Shown here: positions 25,709 through 34,096 of the stretch, piece by piece | Numbering within the stretch: position 1 is the stretch's first letter | Layout of the letters: each line of letters begins with the position of its first letter | Source: Actinoplanes sp. KI2 | GTDB lineage: Bacteria > Actinomycetota > Actinomycetes > Mycobacteriales > Micromonosporaceae | NCBI RefSeq assembly: GCF_025630775.1 | Contig: NZ_JAOSZE010000019.1 | Span: forward strand, 105,676-169,675 | Length of the DNA: 64,000 nucleotides | Direction of reading: 5' to 3' | Made by a program: the position numbers and the translations under genes | The notes under the pieces: model-generated | Databases searched by the model: none | Told to the model about the DNA's origin: nothing | What the model saw: the letters and a program-made list of their open reading frames with translations, nothing else

Positions 25709-25730
25709 CCGGGCGCGGTGGGCACGCAGA

Positions 25731-25758
25731 GGGGCCGGCGCGATGACGCGCCGGCCCC
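25731..25758. terminator. hairpin terminator between convergent radical SAM region and M4 protease
   Basis: GGGGCCGGCGCG (25731-25742), the loop ATGA and CGCGCCGGCCCC (25747-25758) form a perfect 12-bp stem just beyond the protease stop codon. Confidence 0.7.
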
Positions 25759-25773
25759 ACGAAGCGGGACGGG

Positions 25774-27303
25774 TCAGCAGGTGGCCTCGCCGGACTGGGC
25801 CGGCACGTTCACCGCGCTCCAGGCGGCCTTCACCGAGTTGAACTGGGTGCAGCTGCCCGGGAACAGGTTCTTCGCGGCCTGCAGCGTCCACTTCCGGTAG
25901 TACAGGTAGGACGAGCTGGACGTCTTCAGCAGCATCGCGTTGTACATGATCTTGATGGCGTTCTGGATGCCGACGCCGGTCACCGTGCTGCCGTTGCAGG
26001 TCGGGCTGGACGGCTGACCGTTGCCGCTGCTGCCCTGGGCCAGCAGGTAGAACCAGTGGTTGCCGGGCCCGGCCGCGGCGTGCACCTCCTGGTTCGGGGT
26101 GCTGGACGAGTAGCAGTTGCTGTCGCCGAGCGCGGACGGGTTGTACATGTTGCGGATCGGGCCGCTGCCGACCAGGTTGACCTCCTCGCCGACCAGGTAG
26201 TCCGGCGGGTCGTTCGGGCTGTTGATGTACCACTCGGTCGCCGCGCCGAACGTGTCGGCGACGAACTCCTGGGTGCCCCTCCGGGAGATGCCGCCCGGGG
26301 TGTGGTCGTCGATGCCGTGGCCCAGCTCGTGGCCGACGACGTCGGCGGAGGCGATCCACTGACCGGCGGTGTTGTGCCCGATCTGCACCTGGGTGCCGTC
26401 GTAGTACGCGTTCTCGTCGTTCAGGCCGATCCGGATCGGCCACGCGCCGCCGGAGCCGTTCTGGCCGTTGCGGCCGAGCCACGAGGAGAGCATCGCGAAC
26501 TGCTTCTCCGCCACGTAGAGCGCGTCGACGCCGCCGGTCTCCCGGTTGGTGCCGTTCCCGTTGCCCCAGACGTTGTCGGAGCCGCTGAAGGTGGCGTTGT
26601 TCGACGCGTTCTGCGCCCGCACGGTGGTGTGCGACGGGTCCTGCAGAAGGTACGTCGAGCCGGACTGGGTGGTGTTCAGCGACACCGAGCCGTACACCCA
26701 GCCGGTGCCGGTGCCGGTCGCCTCGGTGACGTGCTCCTCGGTGCTGAGCACCTTGCCGGTGAGCGCGTCGACGTCGACCGTGAGCCGGCTGATGCCCTTG
26801 GCGCCGATCCCGTCCACCGTGGTCTCCCACGCCAGCCTGGCGGCCGCGCCCAGATCGGCGAGCACGACCAGCTTGCTGCCCTCGACGCCGCTGACCGACT
26901 TGAGCTGCTGACGGGCGGTGGCCTGCGCGGCCCGCTCGGAGATCTTCGGGGTGACCGACAGGGCGCCGATCGCGGTGGTCTGGGCGACCGAGGTGTACCT
27001 CGCGACGCCGCTCGCGTCGGTCATCACCACGAAGTCGCCGCCCCGGACCGCCAGGCCCTGGTAGGTGCGGGTGTACGGGACGTAGCTGAAGCCGCCGGAG
27101 GTGATCACGGCGTGCCGCTGGAAGGTCTCGGCCGAGCTGACGTGCAGATAGGAGGGTTTCGACGCGACCAACGCATCGGCCGCGGCGGCCGGCGACGCGG
27201 CGGTTCGCGCCGGCGCTGCCTGGGCGACGGCCGGCCCGGAAGTCAGCGCGGCGGCAACCGCGGTCGCGGTCCCCACGGCGATGACGAGGGGGATTCGGGA
27301 CAT
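25774..27303 (-). CDS. secreted M4-family (thermolysin-like) metalloprotease
   Basis: A 509-residue preproenzyme; ATG 27303 has GGAAGGAG upstream. A signal peptide (about 1-28, IPLVIAVGTATAVAAALT...) is followed by a propeptide (FTP/PepSY-like, about 40-195: VRGGDFVVMTDASG, LTVDVDALTGKVLSTEEHV). The catalytic domain carries H325-E326-L-G-H329 (HELGHGID), and the third zinc ligand is probably E346 in TQEFVAD. The active-site histidine region AGPGNHWFYLLA follows. C-terminal cysteines (SCTQF, EATC) may form a disulfide. It acts extracellularly on proteins. Confidence 0.93.
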   Translation of the reverse strand: MSRIPLVIAVGTATAVAAALTSGPAVAQAAPARTAASPAAAADALVASKPSYLHVSSAETFQRHAVITSGGFSYVPYTRTYQGLAVRGGDFVVMTDASGVARYTSVAQTTAIGALSVTPKISERAAQATARQQLKSVSGVEGSKLVVLADLGAAARLAWETTVDGIGAKGISRLTVDVDALTGKVLSTEEHVTEATGTGTGWVYGSVSLNTTQSGSTYLLQDPSHTTVRAQNASNNATFSGSDNVWGNGNGTNRETGGVDALYVAEKQFAMLSSWLGRNGQNGSGGAWPIRIGLNDENAYYDGTQVQIGHNTAGQWIASADVVGHELGHGIDDHTPGGISRRGTQEFVADTFGAATEWYINSPNDPPDYLVGEEVNLVGSGPIRNMYNPSALGDSNCYSSSTPNQEVHAAAGPGNHWFYLLAQGSSGNGQPSSPTCNGSTVTGVGIQNAIKIMYNAMLLKTSSSSYLYYRKWTLQAAKNLFPGSCTQFNSVKAAWSAVNVPAQSGEATC

Positions 27304-27510
27304 CTGGTGCACTCCTTCCCCGCCCGAGGGGTGACGGGCGGGCTCGACTCCGGCGCGGCCGGGTAACCGCAACCGGCGTTACAAAATCGACGCTATATAT
27401 CGACACAGATCTAAGAAATAGGGAAAACCCTTGTCCATCGCATCGCGCCGCATGGTTCCGGAACCCAGAACCCTTGCTCGGCACGACGGACGTCGATGAG
27501 ACTCGCGAGG

Positions 27511-27522
27511 GAGAGCGCTCTC
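27511..27522. promoter_or_regulatory. CebR/LacI-like operator upstream of the GH64 gene
   Basis: GAGAGCGCTCTC is a perfect 12-bp palindrome 49 bases before the start. It resembles the TGGGAGCGCTCCCA box bound by the cellobiose repressor CebR of streptomycetes. Confidence 0.5.
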
Positions 27523-27570
27523 TGCCGCCATCCCCAGGCGGCACCATCCCCATCCCCAACGGGAGAGTCC

Positions 27571-29364
27571 ATGCGACAAGCCATCCCCAGGCGTCGCCCC
27601 AGGCCACTCACGGCCGTACTCGGCGCCGCACTCGTCCTGCTCACCGCGGCCTACGCGGCGGTGACCGTCACCACCGCGCACGCCGCCGACACCCTGCTCT
27701 CGCAGGGCAAGACCGCGACCGCGTCCAGCACCGAGAACGCCACCACCCCGGCCAGTGCCGCGGTCGACGGGAACACCGGAACGCGCTGGTCGAGCGCGTT
27801 CGCCGACCCGCAGTGGCTGCAGGTCGACCTCGGCGCCACCGCCACGATCAGCTCCGTGTCGCTGAACTGGGAGGCCGCGTACGCGAGGTCCTTCCAGATC
27901 CAGACCTCGGCCAACGGCAGCACGTGGACCACGATCTACACCACGACGACCGGTGCCGGCGGCGTCCAAAACCTGACCGTCAGCGGGTCCGGGCGATATG
28001 TCCGGATGTATGCGACCGCCCGAGCCACCGCCTACGGCTACTCACTGTGGGAGTTCCAGGTCTTCGGATCCACCGGCGCGTCGACGACCTGCGGCACGAC
28101 CGACGCCGCCCAGGGCCGCACCGCCACCGCCTCCAGCAGCGAGAACGCCTCCACACCGGCCGGCGCGGCGGTCGACGGCAACGCCGGTACCCGCTGGTCG
28201 AGCGCGTTCAGCGACCCGCAATGGCTGCAGGTCGACCTCGGCTCGACGCAGACCGTCTGCGGGGTCGCGCTCAGCTGGGAGGCGGCCTACGCCACGGTGT
28301 ACCAGATCCAGGTCTCCACGAACGGCAGCACGTGGACGTCGATCTACAGCACGACCACCGGCACGGGCGGAAACCAAGCGCTGACGGTGAACGGCAGTGG
28401 GCGATACGTCCGGATGTACGGTACGGCCCGGGCCACCGCCTACGGCTACTCCCTGTGGTCATTCAGCGTGTTCATCACCGGCACGGTCACCACCCCGCCG
28501 ACGACCCCGCCGACCAGCACTCCCCCGGGCGGCAGCACGATGCCCGACTCGTTCTGGGGCGACACCAGCAGCATCCCGGCCGCGCAGAACGTCGTCGAGG
28601 TCAAGATCCTCAACCGGACCAACGGGAAGTACCCGGACAGCCAGGTCTACTGGAGCTTCAACGGGCAGACGCACTCGATCGCCGAGCAGCAGTACCTCGA
28701 CATGCCGGCCAACTCGGCCGGCCGGATGTACTTCTACCTCGGCTCGCCGACCAGCCAGTATTTCGACTTCATCGAGTTCACCGTGGGGGCGAGCGTCTTC
28801 AACGGCAACACCACCCGGGTGGACGCGTTCGGCCTGAAGATCGCCATGCGGCTGCACGCCAAGGACGGGTACGACGTGCAGGTCGGCGAGGACTACCAGA
28901 CCTTCACCGAGGATCGGGCGGTCACCTTCCAGAAGTTCTCGGACGAGGTGCCGACCGAGTTCAAGCACCTGGCCACGGCCACCGCGCCGTACCGGATCAT
29001 GGCGCCGGGCAGCGACGCGGCGTTCCGCTCCGGCGGGCAGTACCAGACCTACATGTCCAGCTACGCGGCGCAGAACGGGATCACGGCCGCCACGTCGGAC
29101 ATCTTCGGCTGCGCGGGCACCCTGGCCGGGCAGCCGCAGCAGTGCGCGGCGCTGAACCGGCACACCATCGACCTGCCGTCGTCGCAGTGGGAGACGGTGT
29201 CCAACTTCTACCGCGGCGCGCCGGCGAACTACTACGCGAAGTTCTGGCACGACCACGCCCTCGGCCGGCTGGCCTACGGCTTCCCGTACGACGACGTGGC
29301 CGGGCAGAGCTCGTTCGTGTCGCACGGCAGCCCGCAGTACCTACTGGTCGCCGTGGGCTGGTGA
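27571..29364 (+). CDS. secreted beta-1,3-glucanase (GH64) with two N-terminal F5/8-type (CBM32-like) domains
   Basis: A 597-residue protein; ATG 27571 follows GGGAG. The signal peptide ends near residue 36 (TTAHA). Two discoidin/F5-8C modules follow (about 37-165 and 170-300), each with GTRWSSAF-DPQWLQVDLG and RYVRMY. A Pro/Thr linker (about 305-325) leads to a GH64 domain (about 325-597). E402 and D418 (FIEFTVGA, RVDAFGL) are 16 residues apart, the same spacing as the catalytic Glu/Asp pair I recall for GH64 laminaripentaose-forming glucanase. The end, FVSHGSPQYLLVAVGW, is typical of the family. It probably degrades fungal beta-1,3-glucan. Confidence 0.87.
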   Translation: MRQAIPRRRPRPLTAVLGAALVLLTAAYAAVTVTTAHAADTLLSQGKTATASSTENATTPASAAVDGNTGTRWSSAFADPQWLQVDLGATATISSVSLNWEAAYARSFQIQTSANGSTWTTIYTTTTGAGGVQNLTVSGSGRYVRMYATARATAYGYSLWEFQVFGSTGASTTCGTTDAAQGRTATASSSENASTPAGAAVDGNAGTRWSSAFSDPQWLQVDLGSTQTVCGVALSWEAAYATVYQIQVSTNGSTWTSIYSTTTGTGGNQALTVNGSGRYVRMYGTARATAYGYSLWSFSVFITGTVTTPPTTPPTSTPPGGSTMPDSFWGDTSSIPAAQNVVEVKILNRTNGKYPDSQVYWSFNGQTHSIAEQQYLDMPANSAGRMYFYLGSPTSQYFDFIEFTVGASVFNGNTTRVDAFGLKIAMRLHAKDGYDVQVGEDYQTFTEDRAVTFQKFSDEVPTEFKHLATATAPYRIMAPGSDAAFRSGGQYQTYMSSYAAQNGITAATSDIFGCAGTLAGQPQQCAALNRHTIDLPSSQWETVSNFYRGAPANYYAKFWHDHALGRLAYGFPYDDVAGQSSFVSHGSPQYLLVAVGW

Positions 29365-29613
29365 TTGCCGGAAAGCCGGGATGCGGCCGCCGGCGAGCAC
29401 CGTCTCGACCTGTCGTGGGGAGAGGCGGTGCCGCGGCCGGATCGTCGTGTCCCGGCTTTCGTTCCGTACGGTGATCTCGTCGCCCCGGCGCAGCTGATCG
29501 CCGAGGTCACTGATCACCAGGCGGTCGCCTCGCGACAACGGTGACTCGTCGTACTCGAGCGGCAGTACCCCGAAGTTGACGAGGTTCTGCCAGTGGATGC
29601 GGGCGTCGGCGCC
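29341..29613 (-). pseudogene. truncated 3' end of an aconitase gene
   Basis: A 90-codon minus-strand frame reads ARIHWQNLVNFGVLPLEY, then LSRGDRLVISDL, then RHRLSPRQVETVLAGG, ending at a TAG at 29341-29343. These are the hallmark C-terminal motifs of bacterial/mitochondrial-type aconitate hydratase (RIHWQNLINFGVLPL, LSPRQVE.LLAGG). Homology begins at about 29610; upstream of that another gene starts on the plus strand. The active-site domains are missing. It overlaps the GH64 3' end, so it is a degraded leftover. Confidence 0.7.
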
Positions 29614-29630
29614 GTCCGGACGACGATACG

Positions 29631-30215
29631 GTGGCGGTCGTGACCACGCTGATCGAAGTCGTCAACTCGTTGTTCGGCGCGCGGGTCTCGGGGTCGCCCG
29701 GACGCAGCATGTCGGCGCTCGGCGACGGCGCGATCCACCTCGAGTTCCCGGAGGACGACCACGTCTACCTGGTCACCGTCCGGCAGATCCCGCGGACGGT
29801 GCTGCCGCTCGACCGCCCGGTCGCGCTCGGTGAGCTTGCCGGAGTGCCGTTTCAGCTGGTCCGGGTCGCGGTGGCCAACCATGTCGAGGTGACCCTGGAC
29901 GCCGCGGCCGGTCCCGCCCGCGACGCCGCGCTCGGCGCCTATCAGCAGCTCTTCCGGCAATGGGAGCAGGACGGCGATGTCGACCGGCATCCGCCGGCGT
30001 GGCCGGCCGAACAGCTCCGCGCGGTCCCGTCGACGGTCTCCGACGACGTCGGCACGGTCTACCGCTTTCAATCCGGCGAGGCCGGCGGCCCAGGAACCGA
30101 GTTCCGCGCACGATCGAACTACCTACCGACCCCGCCCGCCGGGGCGACCGCGCTGAGTTTGCGGTTCACGCCGCGGGACGGTGCGCCGGTCGAGGTAGAG
30201 CTCCCGCTGCCGTAA
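29631..30215 (+). CDS. hypothetical protein
   Basis: A 194-residue protein from GTG 29631 (GTG 29640 is an alternative; neither has a clear ribosome site). It is acidic to neutral, with no signal peptide, membrane segment or cysteine. Its composition and high G/C third positions look coding (HLEFPEDDHVYLVTVRQIP, LRFTPRDGAPVEVELPLP). No domain recognised. It begins right where the aconitase remnant is cut off. Confidence 0.55.
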   Translation: MAVVTTLIEVVNSLFGARVSGSPGRSMSALGDGAIHLEFPEDDHVYLVTVRQIPRTVLPLDRPVALGELAGVPFQLVRVAVANHVEVTLDAAAGPARDAALGAYQQLFRQWEQDGDVDRHPPAWPAEQLRAVPSTVSDDVGTVYRFQSGEAGGPGTEFRARSNYLPTPPAGATALSLRFTPRDGAPVEVELPLP

Positions 30216-30246
30216 TCGGGGCCGCGGCACTTTCGTTACACCCGCT

Positions 30247-31878
30247 GTGACCGCACCCGCCGCAGACCGCCGGCGACTGCCGGGTCCGCGCACCGCGCCC
30301 GCCGGGGAGACCGCCGGCCGGCCGACGCGGCGGCATCCTGCCTGGCGGGTCGTGTGGGCCAGCTGTGTGCTCGTCCCGTTCGTGGTGCTCGCCCCCCTGA
30401 CCACCCAGGCCCCGTGGGCGGACGACCAGCTCAACGTCTACGGCTACGGCGGCGTCTACCTGGACCGGCCCTGGCGGATCCCGGTCGACGCGTTCGGGGC
30501 GGTCCCGTACTTCCTCGGCGTCGGGAACTTCCGGCCGCTCGGCCGCACGTACGAGTGGTCGCAGAACGTCGCGGTCTTCGCCCTGTCCGACCTGTTCGGT
30601 GTGCCGGTCGACATCGGACTGCGGCTCGTCGCCCTGGTCGCGGCGATCGCGCTCACCGGCTGCGCCGTGCTGCTCGCCGCGTACGCGACCAGCCGCACCC
30701 GCCCGTGGAACGGCGCGCCCGCGGTGCCGGTCGCCCTAGTGCCGTTCGCGATCGGTGGCGGTCTCGTCGCGGCCGGCCGGTCGAGCACGACGGTGCTGTT
30801 CAGCGGTCTCTACTTCGCGACCAGCGCCCTGGTCCTGGCGGTGGCGGCGTGGGCGTGCGCGACCGTCGGGCGGCCGCGCCTGCCGCTGTGGCGTGGGCTG
30901 CTCGCGGTCGCGGCCGGCGCCGCGATCGCCGGGTTCAACGAGATGGCCTGCCTGGCGGTGCCGCTCGCGGTCGTCGCGGTGGTCCTGCGTGGCCGGCTCG
31001 TGTTCGCCGTCCGGTGGCGCGACCTGCCACGGGACGCCGGGGTCCGGTTCGTGCTCCTGCTGTCCGCCGGGTTCGTCCTGGTCATCGTGCCCGTACGGGT
31101 GATCGTCGCGCACCGTTGTGCCCGCGGCGGCTGCTACGACGGGTCCGCGGTGTCGCTGTCCGGGGCGGTGACCGCGCTGCCGGTCCGGCTGGTGTCCTGG
31201 CTACCGCCGTTGATGTGGCAGTGGGCGGGCGGCCGTGACCGGCCGGCCGGGGCGATTTCCGTCTTCGCCGGGATCGTCCTGCTGGCGGTCGGCTGGCGTG
31301 TGCTTCGCACCCTGCCCGGGCTGCCCCGCCTCGACGCCCGGCAGACGTCGGCGCTGGCGGGCACCGCCGCCACCGTCCTGATCCTGGCGGCGGGGATCGC
31401 GGCCCTCAACGTGTGGATGCAGCGGGCCGCCGCGGCCGGCCAGTACGGCCTCGGGTGGCGGGACAGCGCCCTGACCACCGCCGGCGGCGGCATGCTCCTG
31501 GTCGCCGCGGTGACCGCGCTGCACCGGGCACGCCGGGCCGTGGCCACCGGGCTGCTGACCGTCCTCGCCGGCGTCGCGGTGGTCTCCGCCGCCGCGAACG
31601 CCGCCTACCACCGCGACAGCGCCCGCGAACGGTTGCCGTACCTGCACAACCGGATCGCCCAGGAGCTGGCCGATTTCGACCGCACGCCCGACGGGGACGA
31701 GCGCCGGTGTGCCCTGCGCGCGCGGCTGCTGTCGACCAAGGCGGCGGCCAACGAGCAGCGCATCGACCTGATCCTGGACGCCGCGGCCCGGCAGATCGCC
31801 GGGCGCCGGTTCTGTGGCCTCGCCCCGGACTGGCCCGGCCCGGTACCGCTGTACCGCGCGGCCGGCCGCGATCTCTGA
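30247..31878 (+). CDS. polytopic membrane protein, possibly glycosyltransferase-like
   Basis: A 543-residue protein from GTG 30247. A hydrophilic N-terminus (1-35) precedes about ten hydrophobic helices. A large first extracytoplasmic loop contains ADDQLNVYGYGGVYLDRPW and later GNFRPLGRTYEWSQN. The acidic residues after the first helix and the overall shape resemble GT-C/DUF-type membrane glycosyltransferases, but I cannot name a family. The soluble C-terminal tail (about 440-543) is arginine-rich. Confidence 0.6.
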   Translation: MTAPAADRRRLPGPRTAPAGETAGRPTRRHPAWRVVWASCVLVPFVVLAPLTTQAPWADDQLNVYGYGGVYLDRPWRIPVDAFGAVPYFLGVGNFRPLGRTYEWSQNVAVFALSDLFGVPVDIGLRLVALVAAIALTGCAVLLAAYATSRTRPWNGAPAVPVALVPFAIGGGLVAAGRSSTTVLFSGLYFATSALVLAVAAWACATVGRPRLPLWRGLLAVAAGAAIAGFNEMACLAVPLAVVAVVLRGRLVFAVRWRDLPRDAGVRFVLLLSAGFVLVIVPVRVIVAHRCARGGCYDGSAVSLSGAVTALPVRLVSWLPPLMWQWAGGRDRPAGAISVFAGIVLLAVGWRVLRTLPGLPRLDARQTSALAGTAATVLILAAGIAALNVWMQRAAAAGQYGLGWRDSALTTAGGGMLLVAAVTALHRARRAVATGLLTVLAGVAVVSAAANAAYHRDSARERLPYLHNRIAQELADFDRTPDGDERRCALRARLLSTKAAANEQRIDLILDAAARQIAGRRFCGLAPDWPGPVPLYRAAGRDL

Positions 31879-31914
31879 CCAGAGGCGATGCAGCGTTCTC
31901 TGACCAGAGGCGAT
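31872..31914. repeat. 18-bp direct repeat between convergent genes
   Basis: TCTCTGACCAGAGGCGAT occurs at 31872-31889 and again at 31897-31914 (period 25). Each copy contains the short dyad CTCTG-ACC-AGAG, so it may help termination between the convergent genes. Confidence 0.7.
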
Positions 31915-32474
31915 CAGGAGCGGACGAACCAGTCCTGCGACTCGTAGTCGGCACGGTTCGGGTCGACGAAATCGGTGCGAATCGCGATCCACAGCTGGCC
32001 CGGCCGGAACTGCGACATCGCCACCCAGACCTGCCGCTTCGCGAAGCCCTGGTCGTAGAACGCCGGGATCCTGCCGTTGGCCAGCCGGAACGCGCCGGCC
32101 GACCAGCCCCAGTCGCAGTCGGTCGGCGAGCAGGCGCCGAACAGGCGTACGGCCCAGCCGGCGTCGGACGTGGTCGAGCAGACGTCGCCGGTGCAGGTGG
32201 TCACCGACTGGCAGTCGCGCACCTGGGCGCGGGTGATGCTGCGGGTGGCCGGGTCGGCGTTGCGCCAGTCGCCGTACTCCGCCGCATGCTGCCCGGAGCA
32301 GAGCCGCAGGGCGCCGGCCTGGGACGCCGGGGCGAGTCGTGGGGCACCGGGGAACGGCGCGCGTTCCTGGAACACGGCGGAGGTGCGGGCGGGCGCGGCG
32401 GACGCGCCCGCCACCGGGGGTGCGATCAAAGCGGCGGCGATGGTGACGGCGGCGGCAAGCGAACGGACGAACAT
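31914..32474 (-). CDS. secreted protein of unknown function, cysteine-containing
   Basis: A 186-residue protein; ATG 32474 has GAGGAG upstream. A clear signal peptide ends at about ASA (25-27). The mature part has six cysteines (LCSGQH, RDCQSVTTCTGDVCSTT, FGACSPTDCDWGW) likely forming disulfides, and aromatic-rich beta-like sequence (VWVAMSQFRPGQLWIAIRTD). It may bind a surface or inhibit an enzyme; no family recognised. Confidence 0.65.
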   Translation of the reverse strand: MFVRSLAAAVTIAAALIAPPVAGASAAPARTSAVFQERAPFPGAPRLAPASQAGALRLCSGQHAAEYGDWRNADPATRSITRAQVRDCQSVTTCTGDVCSTTSDAGWAVRLFGACSPTDCDWGWSAGAFRLANGRIPAFYDQGFAKRQVWVAMSQFRPGQLWIAIRTDFVDPNRADYESQDWFVRS

Positions 32475-32632
32475 GGTCGGCTCCTCGTGCGGACGGCTTG
32501 CGGGTCAGGGCCGCGGCAAGCTGCCGGCGGCCGAAAGACCGCTTTGGCCTGACAAATGGTGAAAGGTATCCGCCATTTTTCTACACCAGCACGACGAACG
32601 AGGTGACGCGAACCCGGCACCGGCCGCCGAGC

Positions 32633-33865
32633 TCAGCGGCCCGCTGTCCGGCGTGGCCTCGGCCAGTGATTGACCAGCCAGAGCCACGGCGAGCTGCCTC
32701 TTCGCGCGGTTTCCGCCTCCGCCTGCCGCGACGCGTCGACCGCGGCGAAGCCGTACTCGCGCATGCTCTGCTCGTAGCCGCCGATCGCCGGGACGAGGTC
32801 GGTGCCGCCGGTGAGCGCGGCGCACAGGTTCGCCGCGTCCATCAGTGCCGTGTTCGCGCCGGAGCCGCGGGCCGGGCTCATCGCGTGGATCGCGTCGCCG
32901 AGCAGGGTCACCCGGCTCGGCGGCCAGGCCGGGACACGCCGGCTGCTGCGCACCCGGATGAAGAACGTCTCGTCGACGGCCGCCCCGGCGAGAAGGGCGC
33001 GCAGGTCGGGATGCCACGTTCGGATCGCCCGGCAGGCGGTCGCGTGCAGGGTCGCGGCGTCCGCGCCAGCCAGTTCCGAGTCGGCCGCCGGGAGCCGGTC
33101 GTGCTGCGCCGACAAGCCCCACATCAGGTAGTCCGCGGCCGGGCTGAGCCGTACGCCCGGGGCGAGGGCGGCGGCGGCGTCGGACGGCGAGCGCCGGAAC
33201 TCGACGAGCCCGGTCGCCAGGCCGAGGTGGCCGCCGGTGACCGCGGTGAACCCGTTGTGCATGGCCGCCGGAACGAGCCGCCGGGCGGCGCCGTCGAGCA
33301 GGGTCTTGCCGTAGATGACCCGCGCGCCGGTGTCCACGAGCCGCGCCTCCGGCAGCAGGGCACGACGAACCACCGAACCCACCCCGTCGGCGCCGACGAG
33401 CACGTCGGCGCGCTCGGCCGAGCCGTCCGCGAAGCGGAGCGTCACGCCGCCCGCGTCCTGGTCATGCCCGGCGAGCTCGCGGCCGTACCGGATCCGGTCG
33501 GCAAGGCCGGCGGCGAGGATCTCGCGGAGGGTCCCGCGGTCGGCCGATGTGGACAGGGTGGCCGGGTCGTCCGGGTCGCGGTCCGGGCCGCCCGGCGTCT
33601 CGTGCAGGACGCGCAGCTGGGCGGAGAGCACGGTGACCTTGGTGCCCGGCCGGCCGGTCGTCGCGAGGAACAGCCGGAACAGCCGCGGCGGCAGGCACTT
33701 CTGGAGCGAGAGACCGGCCCGGGCGTCCATGTGCAGGCGGTAGCCCTGCCGGCGGGCGGCGAGCCCGGCGTCCCGCTCGTAGACCTGGACGTCCACGCCG
33801 GCCCGGACCAGACCCTGCGCGAGGCACAGCCCACCGAGACCGGCGCCGGCGATCGCTACCCGCAT
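32633..33865 (-). CDS. FAD-dependent monooxygenase (PHBH-like)
   Basis: A 410-residue protein from ATG 33865, preceded by GGAGGGCGG; the frame is open to 33943. The N-terminal dinucleotide fold is VAIAGAGLGGLCLAQGL. DVLVGADGVGSVVRRAL (the DG motif) and RVTLLGDAIHAMSPARGSGA (the GD motif) identify a class A flavoprotein hydroxylase. These hydroxylate aromatic compounds or antibiotics. It is divergent from the secreted hydrolase gene (231-base gap). Confidence 0.88.
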   Translation of the reverse strand: MRVAIAGAGLGGLCLAQGLVRAGVDVQVYERDAGLAARRQGYRLHMDARAGLSLQKCLPPRLFRLFLATTGRPGTKVTVLSAQLRVLHETPGGPDRDPDDPATLSTSADRGTLREILAAGLADRIRYGRELAGHDQDAGGVTLRFADGSAERADVLVGADGVGSVVRRALLPEARLVDTGARVIYGKTLLDGAARRLVPAAMHNGFTAVTGGHLGLATGLVEFRRSPSDAAAALAPGVRLSPAADYLMWGLSAQHDRLPAADSELAGADAATLHATACRAIRTWHPDLRALLAGAAVDETFFIRVRSSRRVPAWPPSRVTLLGDAIHAMSPARGSGANTALMDAANLCAALTGGTDLVPAIGGYEQSMREYGFAAVDASRQAEAETARRGSSPWLWLVNHWPRPRRTAGR

Positions 33866-34096
33866 TCCGCTCCGCCCTCCTGCCGGGTTTGACCCACTTC
33901 GATGAACGCCGGGAACTTCGGAGAGTGCTCGCCGCCCGACCACCGAGTCAACGACCGGTGCCCGAAGTCTGCCCTAACGGTCATCCATATCGCCGTACCT
34001 GGATGGCTAGTCTCCGAAGGTTCGCCCAGCGTGGGGCAGGGACGCGCGCCCGCCCACGCCGGACACGGGAAACGAACCCGAGACGAAGGGCAGGGC

